Origin: Burkholderia gladioli
GTDB taxonomy: Bacteria; Pseudomonadota; Gammaproteobacteria; Burkholderiales; Burkholderiaceae
Assembly (NCBI RefSeq): GCF_000959725.1
Contig: NZ_CP009323.1
Location: 4,402,001-4,466,000 of the forward strand
Direction of reading: 5' to 3'
DNA length: 64,000 bases
The notes beneath the pieces were generated by a model, which saw only the letters and a program-made list of their open reading frames with translations, made no database searches and was not told the origin of the DNA. Positions 1 through 7,853 of this stretch are shown here, one piece after another. Every line of letters starts with the position of its first letter. Positions within the stretch are counted from its first letter, which is position 1. Position numbers and translations under genes: made by a program.

Positions 1-215
1 CCGGCGTCGAGCGCACCACGCGCCACCGCGCCCATCAGGCCGGTGGTTCCGCCGCCGTAGACCAGCTTGAGCTTCGCCCGCGCCAATGCCCGCCCGAGCG
101 CCTGGCTGGCCTCCATGAAGGCGGGATCGGCGCCGGGCGACGACCCGCAGTAGACACACACCGCTCGAACGCCCGTGTTCTCGCCTGGCTGCGAATTGAC
201 TTCCTTGTCTGCCAT
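1..215 (-). CDS. LOG-family (TIGR00730-type) Rossmann-fold protein, N-terminal part
   Basis: Partial gene running off the left edge; the ATG is at 215-213 on the minus strand. The visible 71 residues include [10 protein letters not shown] near residue 19 and [13 protein letters not shown] near residue 52. These are the N-terminal signatures of LOG proteins (cytokinin riboside 5'-monophosphate phosphoribohydrolase or nucleotide 5'-monophosphate nucleosidase fold). The catalytic PGGxGTxxE motif lies outside the window, so enzymatic competence cannot be judged. It is divergent from the TetR gene at 430, and the intergenic region carries two palindromes. Co-regulation by that TetR protein is an inference. 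Confidence 0.85.
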   Translation of the reverse strand, partial: MADKEVNSQPGENTGVRAVCVYCGSSPGADPAFMEASQALGRALARAKLKLVYGGGTTGLMGAVARGALDA

Positions 216-311
216 GTTCATTTCCAATCAGGATTGCGCGAGTCGCGATCGGGATTACTCGGGAATCGAGAGCCGATCGTGCAAGCGCCACCGGGCAGCA
301 CGCCCATAAAT

Positions 312-363
312 ACGCTACGATGCGTAGCGTTTCGGGCGGAGATTACGCTACGCTCCGTAGCGA
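312..363. promoter_or_regulatory. Two tandem palindromes, probable TetR operator
   Basis: Two 19-bp imperfect palindromes, ACGCTACGATGCGTAGCGT (312-330) and ACGCTACGCTCCGTAGCGA (345-363), lie 33 bp apart (about three helical turns) between the divergent LOG and TetR genes. They share the half-site CGCTACG/CGTAGCG. This is the usual layout for an autoregulating TetR repressor that also controls the divergent gene. Binding is inferred. Confidence 0.75.
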
Positions 364-429
364 TGTCAATCGAATGAATTGGGTGTCGATGGAGGCCCGC
401 GGGCCCCGGCGACAAGGAGAATCGACAGG

Positions 430-996
430 ATGACGATGGAGAAAGGACGCGCGGGACGTGCCAGGAGCAACGCGACAACGGCTTCGGTGCAGGCGGCGGC
501 GCTGCAGCTGGCGCGCGAACTGGGCCCGAGCCGCGTCACGATCGACGGGATCGCGACGGCCTCCGGCGTGGCCAAGACGACCATCTACCGGCGCTGGCCC
601 AATGCCGCCGCGGTGATCATGGATGCCTTCCTCGCGGACATCCAGCCCCATATCGTCTACCCCCGGGGCTCGACGCCGCGCGAAACCTTCCGCAACGTGC
701 TTCGCGATTTCGCGCGCGCGCTCGATCCCTCACGCCGCGAGTTGCTGCGCCACCTGATCGGCGCGGCGCAGTCGGACCCGGAGCTGGCGCGCGAATTCTG
801 GGAGAAATGGATCGGGCCGCGACGCGAGGAAGGACGCAATGCCCTGAAGATGGCGGGCATGTCGCAGCAGGAAGAGGCGGTCATGATCGACCTGCTGTTT
901 GGTGCCTTCTACTATCGATTGCTGATGCCCTATGCCGAGATCGACGACGCGTATATCGACCTGGTGGTGCGGATGGTGATTCCGGAAACGGCTTGA
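430..996 (+). CDS. TetR/AcrR family transcriptional regulator
   Basis: 189 residues from the ATG at 430, which has an AAGGAGA Shine-Dalgarno about 9 nt upstream; a TTG at 379 in the same frame is less likely. The N-terminal helix-turn-helix spans roughly residues 20-60 (VTIDGIATASGVAKTTIYRR is the recognition segment, with the family's TIYRRW ending). The C-terminal half is an all-helical ligand/dimer domain like those of TetR_C proteins. It is divergent from the LOG gene, with palindromes between them. Its ligand is unknown. Confidence 0.93.
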   Translation: MTMEKGRAGRARSNATTASVQAAALQLARELGPSRVTIDGIATASGVAKTTIYRRWPNAAAVIMDAFLADIQPHIVYPRGSTPRETFRNVLRDFARALDPSRRELLRHLIGAAQSDPELAREFWEKWIGPRREEGRNALKMAGMSQQEEAVMIDLLFGAFYYRLLMPYAEIDDAYIDLVVRMVIPETA

Positions 997-1111
997 TCGA
1001 TCGGGCCTGGCCGCTCGGATGGGCTTGCAGGGGCAATGCAAGCCGCGACGGATCGCAGGCAAACAGGAGCCGCCGCCTGCGCACCTAGCGCGCAAGCAGC
1101 GGCGGGCTCGA

Positions 1112-2104
1112 TCACCAGCGATGATGGACGTGCGGCGCGATCAGCTGATCGTAGATCCGCCGCGCCTGTTCCATGGTGTCCTCCGGCAGCGGGGCCAGCG
1201 CGCTCGCCTCGGCATTGCCCTTCGCCTGCGCGGCGTTCTTCGCGCCGGGGATGACGACCGACACGGCCCGCTCCATCAGGATCCAGCGCAGGGCGAACTG
1301 CGCCATCGTCGCGCCTTGCGGCACATGGGGGCGCAGCGCCTCGACGGCTTCCAGGGCAACCTCGTAAGGCACGCCGGAGAAGGTTTCGCCCACGTCGAAG
1401 GCTTCGCCGTGACGGTTGAAATTGCGGTGATCGTCGGCCGCGAAGCTCGACTGCGCCGTGAATTTGCCGGTCAGCATGCCGCTGGCCAGCGGCACGCGCA
1501 CGATCATCGCGACATCGCGCGCGATCGCCTCGCGGAACAGCAACTGCGCCGGCCGCTGCCGGAACAGGTTGTAGATGAGCTGGACCGACACCAGGTTCGG
1601 ATACTCGATCGCCTTCAAGGCCTCCTCGACGCGTTCGACCGACACGCCGTAATGGCGCAGCTTGCCGGCCGCGACGAGCTCGTCGAGCGCCTCGAACAGT
1701 TCAGGGCGGAAATAGGCGTCCGTCGGCGGGCAATGCAGTTGCAGCAGATCGAGCGTATCGACGCCGAGATTCTCGCGGCTGCGATCGATGAAGGCTTCGA
1801 GGTTGGCCTTCGTATAGCCCTCCAGCACATGCGGATTGAGCCGGCGCCCCGCCTTGGTCGCCACGATCGGACGCTGGCCTCCGCGCTCCTTCAATACCTC
1901 GCGAATGATCCGCTCCGAGCGGCCGTCGCCATAGACGTCGGCCGTATCGATGAAATCGACCCCGGCGTCGAGCGCCGCGTGCAGCGCCTGGCGCGCATCC
2001 GCGTCGGAGACGTCGCCCCATGCGCCGCCGATCGCCCAGGCACCGAAACCCACTTCCGAAACGTCCCAGCCGGTGCGGCCGAAACGGCGATGAGAAACCT
2101 GCAT
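1112..2104 (-). CDS. Aldo/keto reductase
   Basis: 330 residues. The start is chosen at MQVSHRRFGRTGWDV (ATG 2104-2102), where AKR homology begins; an in-frame extension to 2212 has no family support. Family residues are visible: Asp and Tyr of DTADVYG near residue 53, Lys of VATKAGR, and His of LLQLHCP near residue 120, together forming the AKR tetrad. The C-terminal SVVIPGAKN matches the NADPH-binding loop. A monomeric cytosolic NAD(P)H-dependent oxidoreductase of the YajO/general stress protein type is likely. The substrate cannot be told. Confidence 0.93.
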   Translation of the reverse strand: MQVSHRRFGRTGWDVSEVGFGAWAIGGAWGDVSDADARQALHAALDAGVDFIDTADVYGDGRSERIIREVLKERGGQRPIVATKAGRRLNPHVLEGYTKANLEAFIDRSRENLGVDTLDLLQLHCPPTDAYFRPELFEALDELVAAGKLRHYGVSVERVEEALKAIEYPNLVSVQLIYNLFRQRPAQLLFREAIARDVAMIVRVPLASGMLTGKFTAQSSFAADDHRNFNRHGEAFDVGETFSGVPYEVALEAVEALRPHVPQGATMAQFALRWILMERAVSVVIPGAKNAAQAKGNAEASALAPLPEDTMEQARRIYDQLIAPHVHHRW

Positions 2105-2403
2105 GACAACTCCGATAGGAATGAACGACGGATGGAGACAGGGTCGGGATGACCGCGCCGGCTTTCGTTCGCGATTCTGACACGCCGACTCATGAGTTGC
2201 GCTCAACGGCACGAGTGATGCCGGCGTCTTGCGCGAGGCGTGGCGGTTCGATCCCGGATCGCGGCGCGATGGAACGTGTTCGCCAATTGCCCTACTTCTT
2301 CGCCTGCATCGCCGCCAAGCCTGCGCCGAGTCTCTGGAGTAGGAGCCGCCATATCAGAATGACGTTTGACTTTCACGAACACGACTCATGTCTTCTCATT
2401 TCC

Positions 2404-2712
2404 TCAAGTCGAATCCGGTCTACAACCCCTATACCAGCCATCCGTCGCACGATCCGCAATCCGCCACGCAGCATGCGTCGCGAGGAACAGCGTCGCCGCG
2501 ACCGTACTCGCGACGACCACCACGTCCACGCGGCGCGTGGTGGTGGTGACGTCGGCGAGGCTCGCGCACACGGCCGTCGCCATGGCCGCCTGGGCGGCGA
2601 TCGCGCCGGCCGCCCAGCCGATCGACAGCTGCGCCAGCGCCAGACCCACGGTCAAGGTGACGCCGTTGACGACCCACGCCGGCACGTGGCTGACGATGAA
2701 GCACGGTTGCAT
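2404..2712 (-). CDS. Small hypothetical membrane protein
   Basis: 102 residues; the start has a near-perfect GGAGG six bases before the ATG at 2712. Two hydrophobic stretches (about residues 12-48 and 62-84) could span the membrane, and the tail is polar. No family is recognised. It lies alone downstream of the monooxygenase gene on the same strand. The strong Shine-Dalgarno is the main reason to call it. Confidence 0.55.
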   Translation of the reverse strand: MQPCFIVSHVPAWVVNGVTLTVGLALAQLSIGWAAGAIAAQAAMATAVCASLADVTTTTRRVDVVVVASTVAATLFLATHAAWRIADRATDGWYRGCRPDST

Positions 2713-2743
2713 GGGAACCTCCAGTCTTCACTGTAGGCCGCGC

Positions 2744-3043
2744 TCAGGCGCGCAGCAACTCAACCTGGCGCTGGGCCAGCAGCGGCAGGATGCGCTCGAT
2801 CAGCAGCTCGCGGTAGTGCGGCGAGGCCCTGTGCGCCTCGACCGCCGCGGGGTCGCGGTAGCGCTCCAGCAGTAGGATCGCGGCCGGCTCGTCCACGCCG
2901 CAGAAGACCTCGTAGCCGAGGCAGCCGGGCTCGGCGAGCGACTGCCGGCGCAGCGCGGCCACGAGCACCAGTACGTCGGCCGACCGCCCCGGCAGCGCCT
3001 GCCAGCGCGCCACCACGGTAATCGCCGCCGGCGCGGCCATCAT
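2744..3043 (-). CDS. Antibiotic biosynthesis monooxygenase (ABM) domain protein
   Basis: About 99 residues, a single ABM ferredoxin-like domain. VVARWQALPGR at the start, GCLGYEVF in the middle and the ERYRDPAAVEAHRASPHY block are family hallmarks. Such dimeric proteins act as cofactor-free quinol/heme monooxygenases or small redox proteins. The ATG at 3043-3041 overlaps the TGA of the upstream DJ-1-like gene (ATGA), so the two are translationally coupled. A second ATG follows directly. Substrate unknown. Confidence 0.85.
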   Translation of the reverse strand: MMAAPAAITVVARWQALPGRSADVLVLVAALRRQSLAEPGCLGYEVFCGVDEPAAILLLERYRDPAAVEAHRASPHYRELLIERILPLLAQRQVELLRA

Positions 3044-3717
3044 CGCGCCTCCTTCAGCGCCGCGACGATCGCCTCGCCCACCGCGGCGCCCGAGGCCGGG
3101 TTCTGGCCGGTGATCAGCCGGCCGTCGACCACGGCCTTGGCCTGCCACGGCGCGGCCGACGAATACTCGGCACCGGCGACGCGCAGCGCGTCCTCCAGCA
3201 GGAAGGGCACGTCGGCCTGGGCGTAGCCCGCCTCCTCGGCGTTGGAGAACGAGGTCAGGCGGCGGCCCTTGACCAGCGGCGTGCCGTCCTCAAGGTTCAC
3301 ACCCAGCAGCGCCACGGGACCGTGGCAGACGGCCGCGACGACCTTGCCGCCGTCCCAAGCGCGACGCACCGCGGCCTTCACGTCGGGATCCTTCGCGATG
3401 TCGACCATGGGGCCGAGGCCCCCGGGGAAGAAGACGGCGTCGTAATCCAGCACGTCCACCTCAGACAGCTTGCGGCTGTGCGCCATGCGGCGTATGGCGG
3501 CGCTGTGGCTGAAGGCGTGCTGCACGGGATCGCTGTCGTCGAAGCCGTCGAACGGCGGTTCGCCCCCCAGTGGCGACGCGAACTCCACCGCGATGCCGGC
3601 CGATTCCAGCACCTCCCACGGGTGCGCGACCTCGGGGTAGAAGTAGCCGGTGGCGCGCTTGTGCGGGCCGATCTCGGTGGCGTTTGTCAAAACAAACAGT
3701 ACATGCTTGACGGTCAT
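3040..3717 (-). CDS. DJ-1/PfpI family protein (type 1 glutamine amidotransferase-like)
   Basis: 225 residues from the ATG at 3717 with AAGGAGC upstream. The nucleophile elbow VAAVCHGPVALL places Cys-His near residue 131, an acidic residue sits in the ATGYFYPEVAHPW segment, and FFPGGLGPM marks the glycine-rich loop. These fit the Hsp31/PfpI-like subgroup (glyoxalase III or chaperone-like). It is the first gene of a two-gene operon with the ABM protein, divergent from a LysR regulator. A role in electrophile or quinone stress is an inference. Confidence 0.9.
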   Translation of the reverse strand: MTVKHVLFVLTNATEIGPHKRATGYFYPEVAHPWEVLESAGIAVEFASPLGGEPPFDGFDDSDPVQHAFSHSAAIRRMAHSRKLSEVDVLDYDAVFFPGGLGPMVDIAKDPDVKAAVRRAWDGGKVVAAVCHGPVALLGVNLEDGTPLVKGRRLTSFSNAEEAGYAQADVPFLLEDALRVAGAEYSSAAPWQAKAVVDGRLITGQNPASGAAVGEAIVAALKEAR

Positions 3718-3738
3718 GATGGGCTCCTTGGTTGTCTG

Positions 3739-3751
3739 CCGCACGGTGCGG
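3739..3751. promoter_or_regulatory. Palindrome in LysR/DJ-1 intergenic region
   Basis: CCGCACGGTGCGG is a perfect dyad (6-bp arms, 1-bp centre) lying between the divergent DJ-1-like and LysR genes. It is a candidate site for the LysR protein; binding is not demonstrated. Confidence 0.45.
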
Positions 3752-3800
3752 TGAGACATACTTTAGGGAGCCGAACGCCGTCGCGGTAGCCGCCGAGCGA

Positions 3801-3830
3801 TTGACACATTGGCTCATGAATTTTTACAAT
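3801..3830 (+). promoter_or_regulatory. Sigma-70 promoter for the LysR gene
   Basis: TTGACA (3801-3806) and TACAAT (3825-3830) are separated by 18 bp. This is an almost consensus sigma-70 promoter. The start point expected 6-7 bases downstream coincides with the A of the ATG at 3837. Confidence 0.6.
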
Positions 3831-3836
3831 TCGCCG

Positions 3837-4748
3837 ATGGAACCCACCACCACCGTCCTCGATGACCTGCGCGGGATGGCGATCTTCGCCACCGTCGTGC
3901 GCAGCGGCAGCTTTGCCGCGGCGGCCCGCTCGCTCGGGCTCACGCGCGCCGTGGTGAGCCACCATGTCCGCGTGCTCGAGTCGCGCCTGGGCGTGCCGCT
4001 GGCGCAGCGCAGCACGCGCAGCTTCAGCCTCACGCCGGCTGGCCAGGCGTTCCGCGTTCACTGCGAGCGCCTGCTGGACGAGGCCGTTGACGGCATCCGC
4101 GGCATGGAGCTGCTGCGCGATGAGCCGCGCGGCGAGGTGCGGCTCACCTGCTCGCACCACTTCGGCACCAAGCGCATCCTGCCGGCGCTGGTGGGCTTTC
4201 GCCGCCGCTACCCCGCCGTGCGCCTGCACGTGGCGATGTCGGACGCCAACGTCGACATCGTCCGGCATGGCGTCGAGCTGGCGGTGCGCGCCGGGCCGCT
4301 GGCCGACTCCGCGCTGCACGCGCGCCCGCTGCTGCGCGAGGCCACGATGCTGTGCGCGGCGCCCGCCTACCTGCGCCGCCACGGCGCGCCGGCGTCAGCG
4401 GACGATCTGGCCTCGCACCGCTGGGTGGTTTACCCGCCGGGCCAGCGCGCGACGCGGGTGCGCGTCGCCGGCCGCGATGTCGACGTCCCAATTCAGGGGG
4501 ACGTCGTCACCGACAGCGCCGCGTCACGCCTGGCCTTCGTGCTGGCCGGCGACGGCATCGCGCGCCTGCCTGCCTACGACGCGGCGTCGCTGATCGCAAC
4601 GGGCGAGCTGGTGCGTGTGCTGCCCGAGGCACAGACGGCGCCGCTGGAGATCTTCCTCGTGCACTCGAAGCGCATCGGGCCCAGCGCCCGGCTGTTGCGC
4701 GACTTCCTGATGGAGACCTCGCGCGTCGACGGCTGGTCGACGGCCTGA
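3837..4748 (+). CDS. LysR family transcriptional regulator
   Basis: 303 residues from the ATG at 3837. The N-terminal winged HTH covers about residues 10-68 (GSFAAAARSLGLTRAVVSHH, then LESRLGVPLAQRSTRSFSLT). The rest is a LysR substrate-binding domain of the CrgA/DsdC-like type with VRLTCSHHFG at its start. An ATG at 3816 is in frame but falls inside the promoter -35/-10 spacer, so 3837 is preferred. It is divergent from the DJ-1/ABM operon, which it probably controls. Confidence 0.92.
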   Translation: MEPTTTVLDDLRGMAIFATVVRSGSFAAAARSLGLTRAVVSHHVRVLESRLGVPLAQRSTRSFSLTPAGQAFRVHCERLLDEAVDGIRGMELLRDEPRGEVRLTCSHHFGTKRILPALVGFRRRYPAVRLHVAMSDANVDIVRHGVELAVRAGPLADSALHARPLLREATMLCAAPAYLRRHGAPASADDLASHRWVVYPPGQRATRVRVAGRDVDVPIQGDVVTDSAASRLAFVLAGDGIARLPAYDAASLIATGELVRVLPEAQTAPLEIFLVHSKRIGPSARLLRDFLMETSRVDGWSTA

Positions 4749-5308
4749 GCGGCGTGCCCCACCGCACGACGTTCCGTCACAGATCTTCGTGCCAGCGTTG
4801 AGGGCAATGGTGTTCCCTTTGACCTGCTGTCAGTGCGCGTGCGGCTGCAGTCGAGGCGCGACCAGATCGCAGTTCGTCAGGTAGCGAGCGATCTCTGTGC
4901 AATGCTGCGGCGTGAGTGCCTGCCGTGGCGCCTCGCGCTCTGTGCCCTCGGGAAGCATGTCGAGCGCTTGCCCCGCAACCTCGCGGTCAGCGTAGACGCC
5001 CTGCCGGCACCAATGTTCTGGTTTCACTCCGATTACCACTGGCACCGCGAATGGTGTCGAGAACATTCCCTAAGCAGCAAACAAAACCCGCCGGAGCGTG
5101 ATTTTTCGAACATGTTGCGCTCGCAACCAATTGGGTATGGAGGGAACTAACGAATTTTTGTGCCGCGCACACCAATAAGTCCATCTAAATACACTAGATT
5201 TTACGTCCCAAAGACCAAGGAGCGACTGCCCCTTAGTCTTCGGCACATCCAGCCAAGCTTGCCGCGCTTACTTTTGCTTGGCAACCGACCGCTTGTGAGA
5301 GTTCAACT
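4749..5308. other. Gene-poor stretch before the IS3 element
   Basis: No convincing gene. A 78-codon minus-strand frame (4830-5066) has no strong start signal and no recognised family; it may be the tail of a decayed gene. The AT-rich part 5080-5300 shows no repeats or RNA gene that I recognise. Confidence 0.5.
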
Positions 5309-5541
5309 TGGACTGCCCAGAGCACACTAGACACCCCCGACCCTCACGCCGCGGCCTGTTCAAAGGCCTCGGGACTCAGGCCGCCAAGATGACTATGGCG
5401 ACGGGTTCGATTGTAAAAGACCTCGATGTAGTCGAAGACGTCGGCACGCGCCATATCCCGGGTTTTATAGATACGTTTGCGGATTCGCTCTTTCTTCAGG
5501 CTGCTGAAAAAGGATTCCGCCACGGCGTTGACGCTCCTATG

Positions 5542-6591
5542 TCAAGTGGTACGGGCTGAATCAGCTAAGTCGGCAAGAATGAGCGGGTACAACTCCCTGA
5601 CGATATAACGCTTCAGGCAGCGATGAATTTCCTTGTTCGACATTCCTTCCTTGGTTCGTCGCTCGACGTATGCGCGGGTTCTCGGGTCACTGCGCATGCG
5701 CACCATGGCAATGGTCCACAAGGCGTTGTTCGCAGCGCGGTCGCCGCCTCGATTCAGGCGATGTCGGACCGTTTTTCCGGAAGATGCTTGCAATGGACTC
5801 GTGCCACAAAGCGCGGCGAGCGCGGCATCGCTTTTCAACCGTTCCGGATTGTCGCCTGCAACGGCAACAAGCACTGCCGCCGTTTGAGGCCCAACACCGA
5901 ATCGTTCCCGAAGCCGTCTGGCATGCTTGAGGGTTAGTTGTTCGAGCATCGCATCGAGCGTCGTGAGTTCTTCCGCCAGCGCGAGATAGCGCTTTGCCAA
6001 CAAGCGCAGCCTGGTGGTCAGAGTCTGCAACATCGGCGTGTTACCCAACGAGCGCAGCCGTGCGCAGTTGGCAACGCATTCGGCGGTCTTTGTCTTCAGA
6101 AGGCGTTCGCGGATGTCCTGCGGCGCGCTCACCAGCAAGGCTCGCAACTGATTGATCGCCTGCGTCTTGGCTTTGACGGCGCTGCGACGAGCAACGGAAA
6201 CAGCTCGCATTGCTTCGGCCGCCCCAGATTGCTCTTTGGGAATCGCAGTTGCCTTCCCGGCGAGGACCGCACGCGCGGCGTTTTCTGCATCGGTCGGATC
6301 GGACTTTCCGCGCGATCGACGCGCAGCCCGATCCGGACGATTGACCTCCAGCACCTCAATCTCGTGATCGCGCAACACGCGGGCAAGGCCTGCGCCATAG
6401 GTGCCGGTACCTTCAACGCCAGCCCGACGCAGGTGACCGAGAGAATTCGCCCAGGTCAGCAGCTTGAGATATCCCGCCGTCTCGGCCGGCACCGAAAGGG
6501 TTCCAAGGAGCTTTCCTGTTTCGCTGATTACTGCTCCGACATGTGTATCGAGATGCGTGTCGACGCCCAGGATGACTTCGTGTTGTTCCAT
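5542..6591 (-). CDS. IS110-family transposase (DEDD recombinase)
   Basis: 349 residues from the ATG at 6591 (MEQHEVILGVDTH). The N-terminal RuvC-like DEDD domain shows Asp in GVDTHLDTH, Glu in GVEGTGTYG, and KSDPTDAENAAR with two Asp. The C-terminal transposase_20 domain shows RFGVGPQTAAVLVAVAGDNP and TSPLQASSGKT, with the probable catalytic Ser. Length and domains are complete, so the enzyme looks intact. Bridge-RNA-guided recombination is established for IS110-family members such as IS621; application here is inference supported by the guide matches upstream. Confidence 0.93.
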   Translation of the reverse strand: MEQHEVILGVDTHLDTHVGAVISETGKLLGTLSVPAETAGYLKLLTWANSLGHLRRAGVEGTGTYGAGLARVLRDHEIEVLEVNRPDRAARRSRGKSDPTDAENAARAVLAGKATAIPKEQSGAAEAMRAVSVARRSAVKAKTQAINQLRALLVSAPQDIRERLLKTKTAECVANCARLRSLGNTPMLQTLTTRLRLLAKRYLALAEELTTLDAMLEQLTLKHARRLRERFGVGPQTAAVLVAVAGDNPERLKSDAALAALCGTSPLQASSGKTVRHRLNRGGDRAANNALWTIAMVRMRSDPRTRAYVERRTKEGMSNKEIHRCLKRYIVRELYPLILADLADSARTT

Positions 6592-6805
6592 GCGTGTTTC
6601 CGTCGTGGTGGACGCATCGCCAACCCCACTCGCTGGACAGGACACTCACGGTGCAGGACAAAGCTCCTATCAGGTCACAAACGCTGGGCCCGGCAACGCT
6701 CGGGGAACGCCGGAGCTCGATCGACAGGTCAATGCCAAGGCAGCTCGGCCAATCCCAGCACGGGTCAGATCGATCCGACGTTCGAGGCGTATTCTGAACT
6801 GAGTG
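6592..6805 (-). ncRNA. Candidate bridge RNA in the IS110 left end
   Basis: The non-coding leader of the IS110 element carries four short matches in the order expected of a bridge RNA. TCCCAGCA (6753-6760, plus strand) equals the host sequence 6806-6813 directly abutting the core. CAATGCC (6730-6736) matches the other host flank CAACGCC with one mismatch. GCTCCTAT (6663-6670) equals the element's own right end 5533-5540. CACTCA (6643-6648) equals core plus left end. Spacing inside each pair is 16 and 14 nt. The first pair is enclosed by GATCGA (6719-6724) and TCGATC (6770-6775), able to form a stem. The exact transcript ends are unknown. Confidence 0.65.
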
Positions 6806-7469
6806 TCCCAGCAATTGCCGCGCCGACTCATCGAAGGCTCGAGCTTGTGTGATTGGCAGAAGCGACGCCATTCGTCACTGCCGTATTGACTCCCCTGGTC
6901 GGAATGAACCAACACGGATTGCTTCGGTTGGCGGCGCACAATCGCCATCAACAGCGCGTCGAGAACCAGCTCGCGAGCAAGCGTGGGCTTCATTGCCCAG
7001 CCCACAACTTTTCTCGAATAGAGGTCCAGTACTACCGCCAGATAAAGCCAGCCCTGCCAAGTTCGCAGATACGTGATGTCCGTGACCCAGGCACGGTCTG
7101 CCGCTTCGACGGTGAATTGTCGGTTCAGTCGATTGGGCGCGAGAATCGACGGCCGGCCCGCAGCGCGACGAGGCGACTTGTATCCTCGAATCGCCTTGAT
7201 ACCGTTGCGTTGCATGATTTTGGCCACTCGGTTCTTGCTGCAAACTTCACCCACCTCGCGTAGGTCGCAGCACACGCGACGCGCACCATAAACGCCGTAG
7301 CTGGCTGTATACGAGTCCCGAATCAGTCCAAGCAGCCGCTGATCCTCGGTATCTCGGTCAGACATCGGGAAATGCAGCCAGTGATAGTAGCCCGCACGCG
7401 CAACGTCCAGCATTCGGCACATCGTAGCGACACGAAATTCATGCCGATGGTCGTTGATGAAGCGATACT

Positions 7470-7754
7470 TCACTCGGGCTCCCTGGCAAAGTATCGCGCG
7501 GCTTTTTTTAGGATGTCTCGTTCTTCTTCGAGACGACGCATCTGAGCCCGCAGGCGAAGCACCTCCTGCTTGGCTTCCAATAGTTCGCTGGCTTGCGCCT
7601 CGGACTTGTCGGGCTTGACCGCCTTGACCCACTTGTACAGGCTATGAGCAGATACGCCCAGCCTGGCCGAAACTTCGGCCACGGAGTAGCCCCGCTCGGT
7701 GATTTGCCGAACCGCTTCCTGTTTGAATTCCGGGGTAAATCTCTGTGCGCTCAT
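7470..7754 (-). CDS. IS3-family transposase OrfA
   Basis: 94 residues, intact. HTH_Tnp_1 at the N-terminus (RFTPEFKQEAVRQI, then SVAEVSARLGVSAHSLYKWV) is followed by a leucine-zipper-like coiled coil (LEAKQEVLRLRAQMRRLEEE) and DILKKAARYFA, the standard end of IS3 OrfA. A run of seven A on the coding strand (7509-7503), followed by G, is a typical -1 slippery site for making the OrfAB fusion. Confidence 0.92.
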   Translation of the reverse strand: MSAQRFTPEFKQEAVRQITERGYSVAEVSARLGVSAHSLYKWVKAVKPDKSEAQASELLEAKQEVLRLRAQMRRLEEERDILKKAARYFAREPE

Positions 7755-7772
7755 GACGACCTCCTATGCTCA

Positions 7773-7852
7773 AATCATAGGCCAGCGGCGTCTAGTATTC
7801 CCTGGGCAGTCCAATCATAGGCCAGCGGCGTCTAGTATTCCCTGGGCAGTCC
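7773..7852. repeat. 40-bp direct repeat of the IS3 right end
   Basis: Two identical 40-bp units (7773-7812 and 7813-7852), each starting AATCATAGG and ending CTGGGCAGTCC, so the right inverted repeat of the IS3 element is present twice in tandem. This suggests insertion next to an older end remnant, or slippage/circle-junction recombination. Confidence 0.85.
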
Positions 7853-7853
7853 A

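Larger units (their letters stand above)
5531..6805 (-). mobile_element. IS110-family insertion sequence (IS110 group, bridge-RNA type)
   Basis: About 1275 bp. The boundaries are inferred from the broken IS3 orfB. Both junctions carry the dinucleotide TG on the plus strand (5529-5530 and 6804-6805), consistent with a 2-bp recombination core and no longer duplication. The recombinase gene leaves only about 11 bp at its 3' side but some 214 bp at its 5' side. That is the asymmetric layout known for the IS110 group, in which the long left end encodes the bridge RNA. No terminal inverted repeats are evident, as expected for this group. Confidence 0.85.
5344..7473 (-). pseudogene. IS3-family transposase OrfB, split by IS110 insertion
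   Basis: The 5' part starts around a GTG at 7473 (VKYRFINDHRHEF) and runs to 6804. It contains AWVTDITYLRT (first Asp), VVLDLYSRKVVGW, and LVHSDQGSQYGS (second Asp). It stops at the conserved GNCWD. The 3' part resumes at 5530 with NAVAESFFSSLKKE (the catalytic Glu) and ends in RRHSHLGGLSPEAFEQAAA at 5344. Joining the two flanks at a shared CA dinucleotide (transposase strand) restores the frame exactly. Confidence 0.9.
5309..7853 (-). mobile_element. IS3-family insertion sequence, interrupted by an IS110-family element
   Basis: Matching ends TGGACTGCCCAG at 5309-5320 and CTGGGCAGTCCA at 7842-7853 (also at 7802-7813) are extended by ACTAGAC/GTCTAG further in. Between them lie an intact orfA, an orfB with the DDE motif, and a 1275-bp IS110 insertion. 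Without the insertion and the extra 40-bp end copy the element is about 1230 bp, normal for IS3. No clear target-site duplication is seen. The copy is inactive because orfB is split. Confidence 0.85.

Noticed and set aside
1019..2152. Long plus-strand open frame opposite the aldo/keto reductase
   Set aside because: GC-rich antisense shadow. The minus frame has clear AKR motifs and this one has none.
5938..6852. Plus-strand 304-codon frame across the IS110 element
   Set aside because: It runs antisense to an intact transposase and crosses the element end. No domain.
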